From contig JAJSPD010000056.1 of assembly GCA_021307315.1 (NCBI GenBank), forward strand, positions 1 through 64,000: a stretch of DNA of 64,000 nucleotides, written 5' to 3'. Made by a program: the position numbers and the translations under genes. The stretch comes from Bisporella sp. PMI_857. Taxonomy: Eukaryota > Ascomycota > Leotiomycetes > Helotiales > Helotiaceae. Shown in pieces: positions 43,638 to 53,295 of the stretch. The notes beneath the pieces are model-generated. The model searched no databases. It worked only from the letters and a program-made list of their open reading frames with translations, and had not been told where the DNA came from. Position 1 is the first letter of the stretch; the number at the start of each line of letters is the position of its first letter.

Positions 43638-44350
43638 ATGGGATATTTCACTTCGATAAGAGTTAAGAAGGAGTGCGATAAGTCAGCTCAAATACTGAAA
43701 GGCTTCGTTAGTATGTATTATTCCACCAAGTCTTCCTCGTCATTTAAATATTCGAGGCTTATACAGTCGTAAGCAAAGGTAAAATACTTACAGAAGCTAT
43801 CGCAAACGCGAAGGGTCTAGCGATTTTCACTGCTGTTCGAGCCGGAATGTACTTTGCAGGATCTGGTGGTTCGAGTAATATTGTCGTGCGACTTCCTGAT
43901 GGGACTTGGTCGCCTCCGTCCGCTTTCTCCGTTCGATCCGGGAGCATTGGTCTAGTGTATAGCGTAGATGTATACGGCTGCTTGTGCGTCCTTAACAAGC
44001 AAGCCGCCGTAGAGGCTTACACAAAGGCTGAGATGAATCTTGGAGGGGCAGTCGCGCTCGCAGCAGGGCCGCTAAGTAGTGCCACTAATATGAAGGAAGT
44101 AAAGCCAGTTTAGACCTACACGAAATCAAAGGGTCTCTACGGCGGCCTGACAATAGATAGCACCGTTATCAAGGAGAGATCCGACGCCAACACTGACTTC
44201 TACGGGTCAGAGGTTACTACCACACAAATCTTAAAGGGTGAGGTCCAGGCTCAGGATAGGGCTGACAAGTGGCCTACAGGCACAAAGCAGCTTACTGATA
44301 ATAAGGCACTCTTTATAGGCCCCACTGTTTATATAAGTTATGGCAACTGA
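43638..44350 (+). pseudogene. Ysc84/SH3YL1 (DUF500) family gene with one in-frame stop
   Basis: Exon 1 (43638-43710, MGYFTSIRVKKECDKSAQIL) joins exon 2 at 43767 through a 56-base GT-AG intron. The product is a lipid- and actin-binding Ysc84 domain: ILTEAIANAKGLAIFTAVRA, PDGTWSPPSAFSVRSGSIGL, LGGAVALAAGPLS. A TAG at 44111-44113 stops the frame. The same frame then continues with the expected family ending (TYTKSKGLYGGLTIDSTVIK, ERSDANTDFYG) to TGA at 44348-44350. Relatives usually have a tryptophan or similar residue before SYTKSKG, so TGG to TAG is likely. Everything else looks intact, so the mutation may be recent, or suppressed by readthrough. Confidence 0.75.
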
Positions 44351-45007
44351 GGCGTGATATCGCAATATATTTAGTTTAACATTAGATATAAGAGTTTCAG
44401 TCAATTGGTTATTCAACTCAGTCGGATTTAAGGACCCGGCAAGTGAATACAGGTCCTCTGCTACAAGTATATCTGTCTCTAGATGGTACGGAACGCTAAG
44501 CGGGGAGGACGGTCGTCTTGTTTTGGAGGCCCAAGCGGATTTGGTGGTGAGGTGGCCTCTATAAGATCCTCGTGAACGGGTCGTGCTTCATAATCTGGTC
44601 GCGGACAGCATCAGGGGCAGAACCTATAACCAACAGCCAGTAGATGTCGTTTGAGCGGTTTTTGTTTGTTTGTTTGGGGGTGGGGGTCAGGGAATGCAGG
44701 TAGACGTGGGAGATTGCCCTCAATACGGAGCGATGCCTCGACAAAGCCTAAAAACAGTAAGATAGCATTGTCAGGAAACAGATGACCCCTTTAGCCGAGG
44801 CAAGAGAGGGAAGTCGTTCTGAAGTGTCAAAGTCTGGCCCGTATTGTGGCTGTGTACATGGAGAAAGATGACATGCATGCAGAATGAGGAAGCCGTAGCA
44901 TAAACTACCTTATACGCCCCTGGTCTGAAGAAATGCGCCCCTGGTCAGCACAGGAATTACGCCCCTGGTCCGTGGTCGTGGTGACAAAGGTGCGGAGTCA
45001 GAAAAAC
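44351..45007. other. Intergenic with three CGCCCCTGGTC repeats
   Basis: The 11-base CGCCCCTGGTC occurs at 44915, 44936 and 44960, just before the MITE. A poly-T/G stretch (TTTGTTTGTTTGGGGGTGGG) is at about 44665-44690. No gene is recognised. Confidence 0.4.
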
Positions 45008-45261
45008 GGCGAGTGATACACGGCCTCCCCCTTGTCTTTTTCCCCAGTTTTCTCGTGATTTTGAAAATTTTCATGTGATTCTTTTTTAATAAAAAAAGCT
45101 ACAATTTCAACTGATAAATAAATAAAGTCAATGGTTAAGGTTAGTTTCGGGGGGTTTGAGGAGTGTCTGATCCCCTATATTAGTATATATTTTAACAAAA
45201 AGCCGAAGTTGAAGTTGGAAGTTGAAGAAAGACAAGGGGGGGAGGTCGTGTATCACTCGCC
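45008..45261. mobile_element. 254-bp hAT-like MITE with 8-bp target duplication
   Basis: Ends are about 35-base inverted repeats starting GGCGAGTGATACACG; the right arm ends CGTGTATCACTCGCC. The arms differ by a few substitutions and a two-base length change in a C run. Flanks are AGAAAAAC at 45000-45007 and 45262-45269. An 8-base duplication is typical of hAT transposons. The AT-rich interior has no transposase. The short open frame at 45131-45433 crosses the element boundary and is not credible as a gene. Confidence 0.8.
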
Positions 45262-45269
45262 AGAAAAAC

Positions 45270-45932
45270 TTAGTACTCGGGGAAACAGCGACGCCAAAAG
45301 CTCTCACAAATTAGACACTAGCAGGGATTATAAGTCAAACCTAGTCAACACTGCCTTTGCTTTGCAATACTTGAACGGCACCATCACTATAGAAACAACC
45401 TATCGTTCAACCGCGGTATCAACGCGAGAATAGGTGGACGGTTTGAGATTCTGTTAGTGGGGAATGTAGATTTCTTATTCTGGAATTATTATTCCTATAG
45501 TCGACGATGTACTGCGGCAATACCCTAAATTTCAATTTCAACAAGATAACGCAAAAGTTCACTTTTCTCAGCTTACTTTATCTGCACTTGAAGCTACTGA
45601 GATTTGAGCTATGAAGTAGATTGCAATTAGGTTTCTATATTGTCTAAGTGCAGAGCTTCTGTAAGGGCACACGTATGCACTGGGTATCGAGTGGCACGCT
45701 CAGATATCAGTGGGACACATAAATCCGTGATGGAGGCAGTGAAAGTAAAAGCTTGTATATATGTCTAAAGAGCTAAAGGTATGGGTAGTGACAGAATGTG
45801 AAATATGGGGTGCCTGAGGCAGGTGCCTCTACCGCTTCGGAAGAGCCAAATTGTGAGATTTGTCTGGAAAGATGCCGGAACAGAGTGCTCTGTTAAAGGC
45901 AGCTGCCACAATTGTGGTAGCATCCGAAAAAA
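45270..45932. other. Intergenic, no gene seen
   Basis: 3' flank of the alpha/beta hydrolase gene. Nothing supported. Confidence 0.35.
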
Positions 45933-47126
45933 CTATAGCCCATGCTTGTCTAAGAAATCGAACGTGACTTGGAAGCCGGCAGTGGCATTGTTGTGTAGTG
46001 GCAAGGCATGGCCGGTGTTCGGTTGAATTGCGACTTCGATACCAGTGGCATTAGGGTAGGTTTGCGCCAATGCCGTCAAATTGGCTAATCCCTTGCAATC
46101 ACCCCGACAGATGTAAAAGTCGAACTCTGGCAATAGATATTGTACCGGCCCTTTGAAGAAAGGTCCTTGATTTCCTATAAGCCAGAAAGCTGACGCGAAT
46201 TCTCCAATCGGGACTGGCTGCTTGATGCCATTACCATAGTCAAGCAATTCTGGCGTGAACGCGGTTTTGGGATCCCCTCCGAAGAAAATGTTCTGGATGC
46301 CACTCTTCCGGCACACAACGTAGCCACTAGGTCGGTCGAAGGGAGGAGAGCTCGTGGCGGCAAACTCAACATTGAACGACGTTGACCCAGCGCTTGCGAG
46401 ATATTCGGTCAGGAGATAACCCGTGATAATTGCCCCGTCGCTTAGAGAACCGTAGTTGGCAATGAATGCGGAGGTGAGGAAGGATCCGAAACTGTGACCG
46501 AGGTGTACAACCTTTCTTGGTTTTGCCAACGTTTTGAATACGTCAATGACAGGGTTTGCTTTCCCTGCGAAGCTATACAAAGTGCCATTGCGCGCCATCA
46601 AGGTCAGTTGTCGAAGTATCTCCTGTTCTAGAGGTGCCTGGGTCACGGTGTACGCGTCAGGTTTGTCTGATTGACCAACTCCCAAACGATCGTATGTAAG
46701 GATGGAGTATCCTGCTTTGAGTGCTGCGTCTACATAAGAATGTTTCTCCGGCTGGTATTTAGAATCCCAATATCTTGAGTCGTAATGCACTCCGTGGGTG
46801 GCAATCTGCAGGATGTCCTTCTTTTTGGAAGACTTGGGAACACACAGTTGGGCATGGATATTGAAAGTACCAGAAGTTGTAGTGTTCTTGAGGATATTCT
46901 GCACGCTGTGTGGAGTGTTGCGAGTGGCGTCATAGACTGCCCAGGCTGTCGCTTCGATATCATTGTCCACTCTTGGTATATCGTAGATTGCGCTGCCTGC
47001 GGTCGCAAATACTGAAATATCTAGTTGTTTGCAAAATCCATGGGCTCGTTGGGAGAAATCAATCGCTGAAGCCGAAGTTCGGCGATGAAGAAGAAGCAAG
47101 ATGCCTATAATAAAAATGGACGCCAT
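45933..47126 (-). CDS. Secreted alpha/beta hydrolase (397 aa)
   Basis: The ATG at 47126 is chosen because it begins a good signal peptide, MASIFIIGILLLLHRRTSAS; the frame is open further upstream but without a better start. The fold's landmarks are THGVHYDSRYWD, SILTYDRLGVGQSDKPDAYT, the nucleophile elbow GHSFGS (serine), an acidic residue in the YICRGD region, and the late histidine in NTGHALPLHNNA. This fits the AB hydrolase-1 family of fungal secreted proteins. Substrate is unknown; esterase or lipase-like activity is possible. No intron is needed. A decayed paralogue lies about 0.75 kb upstream on the opposite strand. Confidence 0.82.
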   Translation of the reverse strand: MASIFIIGILLLLHRRTSASAIDFSQRAHGFCKQLDISVFATAGSAIYDIPRVDNDIEATAWAVYDATRNTPHSVQNILKNTTTSGTFNIHAQLCVPKSSKKKDILQIATHGVHYDSRYWDSKYQPEKHSYVDAALKAGYSILTYDRLGVGQSDKPDAYTVTQAPLEQEILRQLTLMARNGTLYSFAGKANPVIDVFKTLAKPRKVVHLGHSFGSFLTSAFIANYGSLSDGAIITGYLLTEYLASAGSTSFNVEFAATSSPPFDRPSGYVVCRKSGIQNIFFGGDPKTAFTPELLDYGNGIKQPVPIGEFASAFWLIGNQGPFFKGPVQYLLPEFDFYICRGDCKGLANLTALAQTYPNATGIEVAIQPNTGHALPLHNNATAGFQVTFDFLDKHGL

Positions 47127-47872
47127 TGGCTGAGCGTAAAGGGATGAAATTAATGTAGGTTTGGCAAAGTTTGAATCAAAGTATCTACAGAAGCAATTAC
47201 AGCAGAATCGGCGGTTTTTATAATCACAGAAGGTACACTTAGCCGGCGAAGACATGGCTGAGTGAGTAAGACCACGTCTGGACCTACTTTTGATCTGTGT
47301 CTGGTGCTTCGAGATCCGGTTAGTGCGTGGCTTGCCCATCCGGGAATTCCTCAGCTCGACACCACAAAACAATCAGTAATGCAATAGGCAAACTAGACGA
47401 CCTGGCTTGCTTGACCTGCAGAGAGTTTATCGTATGCCTGATTTATATTGTACGCTGTACGCCTTAGTCGGTTTAGCGGATACGCCCCCTGCAAGTCAGT
47501 TCAAGGCACTAAGTTAAAAGCTGAAACATCCGAACAGTAAAGTCCTGCAGGTGGACGTACAGAAGCTTAGTGAACACATGCGTAAAAAGAGCATCATAGT
47601 GCAAAAATTGGCGTATTTGCAGCTACACTGTCGCTTGTGATCTGCGGATGCGTGGGGCTAGGCTCAGGCAACAGTTTATTGTATTCAAATAGAGCGAATA
47701 TCATGGTTGCAAGCACAGAACTAACGGAACTTGACAGCTCAACAAATTATCATTCGGAACCCTCAAAAGTCGCTCTTTCTCGTGCTTGTATTGGCCTTCA
47801 TTCTAGCCAAATATTTTAGAGCGGACTCACCTCTGGCTATAAACTTTTTATCAACCCCGAGCTGTCCATGCC
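47127..47872. other. Intergenic, no gene seen
   Basis: Upstream flank of the hydrolase gene; includes AT-rich and mixed sequence with no assigned feature. Confidence 0.3.
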
Positions 47873-48352
47873 GGTAAAAGCGAACAATTCTATCTATGAG
47901 GTTCTGCGAATCGAAAACAATGTAGACACAATAGACTTCAGCTACAATATCGAGGGATAGTCAACACTAAACTTGGCGGAACGAATCATTGCTGTGAAGG
48001 ATGTGCAACAGAGTTTTGCCATTAGTGCACGGCTCCATGTAGCAAAACAATCGGAAAGGCGAATACCTTTCAGCTTTAGATACATAGATACATAGATTCG
48101 GCTATGATAAAACGTATGCGCCGTAAGTTTCTTGGTGACTGTGGCCACGAAGCTTACATCTCTCTCAAAGGTATAGGACGCAGAAGTTCACCCAGAGCGC
48201 TATTTGTATGTTGATGCAGCTTTGAACGTGGACTGATCAATCTTCACTTATGACAGACTTGGTTGACAGGTTGGACGGGCTAAACGCATACGACTTCGTT
48301 GGAAAGCTTGTAGAGATTGAGCTTCTTAATAAATCACCACCTTCGCTCAGTC
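47873..48352 (+). pseudogene. Alpha/beta hydrolase paralogue relic
   Basis: Fragments in different frames match the neighbouring intact hydrolase in order. RIIAVKDVQQSFAISARLHV corresponds to its 'NILKNTTTSGTFNIHAQLCV' segment. DAEVHPERYLYVDAALN and SIFTYDRLG correspond to SYVDAALKAGYSILTYDRLG. LNAYDFVGKLVEIELLNK corresponds to PDAYTVTQAPLEQEILRQ. The pieces are separated by TAG and TGA stops and a frameshift near 48280. The active-site serine region is not recognisable. Confidence 0.6.
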
Positions 48353-49122
48353 CTGTGCCCTCATTACATCGTCGAAGAGGAGTCAGGATGTTGATGTTCC
48401 AAACCTCGAAAAGATTGGATTAGTTAGGCACTCGCTGGGGTATATATGGCTGTTGGTAGTCCTCTCGGCGTTTGGCAACTTGGTCGAAGGAGCTGTATGC
48501 ACTGGTTTTATTCCGAGTGGAAAGTTTGGAGGAATCAGACAGCGAACCTTTGGCTTAGAACATGCGTCGAGCAACAACCTGTAAAGGTTCACTAAACGTG
48601 GTAAGCGGCTACCTCGTTCAAGCTACGCGAAGCAATATTCAGCAGGTTTTCATCAAGAATGGATGCTTTAAGGCAGACATGCTGGTGTATTCCGAGAAGA
48701 TCAAGAAGACAGGTATGGTTGGAGACTTTTGCGAGTCTTGATGCGGTGATAGGCAAGCCAGCGACTGAGTATACAGGATGGTTATTCGTAAGGTGTCTCT
48801 GGAGCATGCTCTCCAGTTTGCCCTTGCCGAGTATCATTTTGGCGTCTTTCCAGGCAATTGTACGGGATCGTATGAATTGCAGATGTTGAAATCAACCTGG
48901 TTTTCTCATGTACATCTGCAGTCTCGATACGGATAGGACGGAGTATGGCTGAGAAAAAGTGTCCCGCCAAGGCTGACTTAATCAAGTGAGGGTTGTGGCG
49001 AAGCAACGCCAAGCCTATTGTGGAATTTTAGGGTGTAAGCTACAGCAAAGATTGGCGATTTGTAACGTGAAGTTATAAGACTGCGACGCATGCGCTGCTG
49101 ACGCAAGTTTCAATCAGAAAAA
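48353..49122. other. Intergenic, no gene seen
   Basis: Upstream of the Zn2Cys6 gene. Overlapping short frames on both strands have no recognisable features. Confidence 0.3.
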
Positions 49123-50814
49123 ATGTCGATTCCTGAAAAACAAAATAAAAGCTCAGCTATGACTCGAACGAGACAGGCGCATCGAAAATCTAGAATGGGA
49201 TGCTTCGAGTGCAAGCGGCGGAGAGTGAAGGTGAGCATCTACGCGCCTCGTGATGGAAACGACTACAGAGCTGATACCTCCTAGTGTGATGAACTGAAAC
49301 CGTTATGCACCCGTTGCGAATTAACTCTACAGAAATGCGGTTACCCACCAGCAGTGTTGTCTGCTGCCTATAAGCAAAGGGACAAATTATCCTTACCGAG
49401 CCCCCGACAATGTAGTATTCTTTCGTCATCGGCAAATGCTTCTTTATTTTCGGAAGGCTCGCCGTCGTTCGAGATATCAACTCGGTCAACTCCGGCAGCT
49501 GTGGAAGCGAAATGTTGCTCCGATGTTGCGGATGCTGCTCCGCGACTGTCAGATGCCGACCTATATCACCATTACCTAGAACATACGAGCCGTACATTAT
49601 CTCGCTGCCAAAGAGACCAGGGTGCATTGCAGATAGGCATTCCAACTCTGGCATTACAGAGCAAAGCCGTCTTCTATTCACTACTAGCACTCTCTGCAGT
49701 CTGTCTGTGCTGTGATATGATCTCCGCAGAACCTCCTTCCAGTTTGGATGCTGTAAATCAAGTCTTGACGACCAGTTATCGACTCTACAATCTAGCGAGT
49801 GAGCAGATGAGAGAATTGATGTCGCAGCCAGATACTTTACAGACGGAACCTCTCTTGGCAAGTGCCCTGTTGTTGGTGCCGTTCACTACTGCAAGTCAGC
49901 AAGTAAATCATTGGATCTCGAGCAAGAGTAGAACGCAAGAGTCGCACAAACCCCTATCAACAACTCCAAGAGATGTAATAGTCATGATGCGGGGGATAAG
50001 AACGACGCTCCAAGCGTTGGACTGGCACGATTTGAGCACGCCCCAAGCGACGGAATCCGCAACAGAAAGTTCGTCACCATTGCTAGAATTCAATATCTCA
50101 GCAGATCTACCTCCATCGCATACACATGTCATGTTCCCAATACTCGCTGCGACCAGTCAAAGGGCATTCTCCAGGCTTCAAGAACGCCTAGGTTCACTCT
50201 GTCACAAAAATGCTTGTTATGGCGAGACACAATGTACCAATGGTCAATTGTCCGCCTGCGTCGCCGCTTTCGAAATCCTACTCACCATCAGAACCGATAC
50301 TTTCTCTCCGTCAGATTCACTTGCACCGCGCTCGATAGAACCCACAGTGAAGAAGTCTCTTGAGCCCGAATCAGTCTCGCTACTACAAGTGGGACAATGG
50401 CTTCGGTCCTATGTAAGTAGGCATGCGATTTCGCTGCCAACAGAACCACTGACAATGCGCTTTCTCGGTTTCCTTGTTCAGGCGCCGCAAGCATACCTGA
50501 ACCTCGTACTTCCGCTTCTCGACCAGAGACTTGAGAGCCCAATCAGTACCCCATCTGAGGGTCCATGGGCGCTATTGACAAAGGAGCAAGCACTTGCGCT
50601 AGACATTTATGCGCATTGGTCCGTCCTTATGTTCCTTGTGGAGGAGGAGTCATGGTGGATTGGAAATCTGCCAATTGTGACGCTTACAGGAATGGTGAAC
50701 ACATATGGCGACCATTTTGTGACTAGTTTGTGGTCTGAGGTCACCTATAGTCAGGAGAAGTGGTGGCCAGGGAGTATGTTAACTATTTTGCGAGAGATAA
50801 AATGTAGCCAGTGA
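49123..50814 (+). CDS. Zn2Cys6 transcription factor (545 aa)
   Basis: Exon 1 (49123-49230) ends exactly inside the zinc cluster at KRRRVK, and a 54-base intron (49231-49284) separates it from CDELKPLCTRCE. This is the common intron position in this family. The spliced cluster is GCFECKRRRVKCDELKPLC then TRCELTLQKCGYP, at residues 27-54, with N-terminal basic residues. The layout, with a short N-terminus, C6 cluster, then LSDADLYHHYLEHTSRTLSR and a helical C-terminal half, is like UPC2/sterol-uptake-type factors. The C-terminus (WWIGNLPIVTLTG, TYSQEKWWPGSMLTILREI) is typical of this subgroup. Sums in frame and appears intact. The target is unknown. Confidence 0.88.
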
Positions 50815-50880
50815 ACTTCCCTGCTACCGGTGGCATGTGCACTTGCCAGGAGAATTTAAGGAGGTGGGTCATATATTTAA

Positions 50881-51686
50881 CGGCAAATATCTCATATACC
50901 ACAAAAAAGTGGCCATATATCTGATATACCATACTTTTTTTGACGGATATCTCATATACCACTTTTATGGTATATGAGATATATGTCAACAAATGTATGG
51001 TATATCAGATATTCGTCAACACTCACTGTAAAGCCTGTAATACACGCTAGAACGACTTACACTACAGCGACACACGCTGTAACGACATACACTGTAGTAA
51101 TACTACTGTCACATAGAATATAAAGTGTATTAATCAAATTGCAAATAGTAGTCACTTTTGCATAATAACTACACACGTTATAACAATAGTATTAATATAG
51201 TTTGTATTGTATAGCATATATTGTATTGCTACAGCGTCTGTTGTATTACTACAGTGTATGTCGTTACAGCATGTGTCGTTACAGTATGTGTCGTTACAGC
51301 ATGTGTCGCTACAGCATGTGTCGCTACAACGTGTATTGCTACAGAGTGTCGTAACATACGCTATAGCAATACAACATATGTTATAGCTACATAATACATA
51401 TTGTAGCAATAAAATACATACTGCAGTAATACACTTTATAGTAATAGTAATACTATTGCTACAACGTTCGCTGCTGCGTGTGTTGTATTGTTACTGCGTG
51501 TCGCGACAAAATAATGGTATATGAGATATATAAGTGTTTCTTATATACCATCATTTAGTCAATAAATATCTCAAATACCATACATTTGCGCCAAGAAACA
51601 AAAGGTGGTATTTGAGATATTCGTCAAAAAAAGTATGGTATATCAGATATATGGCCACTTTTTTGTGGTATATGAGATATTTGCCG
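50881..51686. mobile_element. 806-bp Mutator-like MITE with long TIRs and 9-bp TSD
   Basis: The first about 83 bases (CGGCAAATATCTCATATACC and on) are nearly identical to the reverse complement of the last 83 (ending ATATTTGCCG). Flanks are TATATTTAA at 50872-50880 and 51687-51695, a 9-base duplication. Long inverted ends plus a 9-base duplication point to the Mutator-like (MULE) group. The interior is made of inverted and tandem short repeats and encodes nothing. It lies 66 bases past the stop codon of the Zn2Cys6 gene. A second, shorter and interrupted copy lies at 9590-10098. Confidence 0.85.
51255..51344. repeat. 15-bp tandem repeat inside the MITE
   Basis: About six units of ATGTGTCGTTACAGC, with TCGCTACA and TATTGCTACA variants. 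Inverted relatives of the unit (CTGTAACGACATAC) lie at about 51080-51100. Confidence 0.6.
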
Positions 51687-51695
51687 TATATTTAA

Positions 51696-52042
51696 CAACT
51701 CAAGGCGAACAGGGATCTCGATTCGTGGATCTCAGGAAAAGGGACCCAAAAGTGTGAACGACTATTAATTATTATAACGAAAAAATAAGCTACAAACAGA
51801 AGGGAAGAAAAGAAAGCAGCGTTGTATATACAGGAAACTAGCTAAAAGCTAGTATAAACGGAGTTTTGTAGTGTTAAAAACCAAGCGCTAAAAAGCTTTA
51901 AATGAAATAAAACTAAAACTGTAATATTGCTTTTTTTTTAGTACAGTTTGTTTTTAAGCTATAGCAAATTAAAAATCAAAAATCAAAAATCTATTATAAC
52001 GTCTATCCCTGCGTGCCGAGACGCACCCTGTAACGAGACAAA
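51696..52042. other. AT-rich intergenic, no gene seen
   Basis: AT-rich spacer with A and T runs (near 51935 and 51970). No gene. Confidence 0.4.
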
Positions 52043-52360
52043 TGTGACGGGTTGAACCCGTAAGGATGACTCGGCTGCACGTGCCTTCGGCACGAGCCAG
52101 CTCTCGTTGCAACCACGTGACAGCGCGTGGCCACCGTGAACCCTTTGTAGAGCCACCGACCCGTTACGTACTAGCGGACCCGTTACAGGCCTAGCTATAA
52201 GACCCGTAATCTCCTGTAATCTCCTTTTCTCTCCTTATGTTGATTCTCTTTGTAATATAGCAGTGATAGTCAATTGAATAGATTACTATCAGCCTGAGAT
52301 TCGGAATCAATATCAAGCTCTGAATGTAATAAATTTCACTACTCGCTGGCAGTGGTCACA
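52043..52360 (+). mobile_element. LTR-like sequence (solo LTR candidate)
   Basis: Starts TGTGACGGGTT and ends GGTCACA, short inverted TG/CA ends 318 bases apart. Inside are features common in fungal gypsy-type LTRs: CACGTGAC, a TATA-like CTATAAGACCCGTAATCTCC and a pyrimidine-rich stretch. The 5-base flanks (ACAAA and GTTAA) do not match, so the right boundary is uncertain. Confidence 0.5.
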
Positions 52361-53295
52361 GTTAAATGGCTAGATATTGATGTGATTTGCTGACATGACT
52401 GGCATTCGACTTCAAGCCCACTCTCCTATTTTCCGACTAAAGAAAATTCATCGCGTCCGCACCAGCATTTAGAATAACGACCAACGTCCGAAAGTATCAC
52501 ATCCGCATACAGAAAGGTTATATTCCAGTAACGATAACGGAGGCGGAACCGCTTGTAGCTCTAAGTAGTCCTCGCGGCCCCAGCGTAGCTAGCACGAATA
52601 TAATATTATTAAGTTTTGCTTCGCCGCTAGCGTGCGGACTTTTGATCAATCAGCGCCCACTATCAACGCAAGTATGAAGCGTAGCAAAAAAGATGTTAAT
52701 TTGAGGGTTTGTGTGGCGGAAGACTCAACGACATGCTCTAGTACTCCAGTTCCGAACAAGTCATTAACAAGGTATATTCACATGATATCCTCGAAGTCAG
52801 ATATTCACTACTAAAACATCTTTGCCAGCATAAAAACCAGAAATCTATTTCAAAAAGAAGCCGTAAGTATCAACAATTACGAACCGACGCATGGGCTTGC
52901 ATGGTATCAATTTTAGAATTGAATTTGGCCGCACAGTGGGTTTGCCTCATTTCTGGCTCCAGTATATCCAGCAAGAGTTCCCAGTCCTTCATACTTTATA
53001 AATATTTAAATGTATTGCAGTACTATTATCCCGCTCCAAATGCTCCCCAACTCCTTTCACCCCATTGCAACCAAATATAATAACTGTCCTCCCAAACAAT
53101 CACTTCAACGCACCTTCCCCAATACCCTCGAGGCATCGACTAAACCATCACTAGATCTGTCAAGCAACTCCCGATATTCATCAAGACATTATAAAACCAA
53201 CCCTCTAACTCTGTTGGAATCTCCGGCTCCATCATATCGTTGGTAGGTTTAGATTAGAATATCCTCCAGGTAATAGTTTTCCGATATCTGACAAT
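52361..53295. other. Intergenic, no gene recognised
   Basis: Short frames at 52632-52814 and 53010-53246 (plus) show no recognisable motif. This is the 3' flank of the HET-ankyrin gene. Confidence 0.3.

Noticed and set aside
45131..45433. 100-codon plus-strand open frame
   Set aside because: It starts inside the MITE, crosses its right terminal repeat and has no recognisable domain.
50881..51686. CRISPR-like array because of regularly spaced short repeats
   Set aside because: The host is a fungus, the repeats have no constant spacer length, and they are part of a transposon with TIRs and a target duplication.
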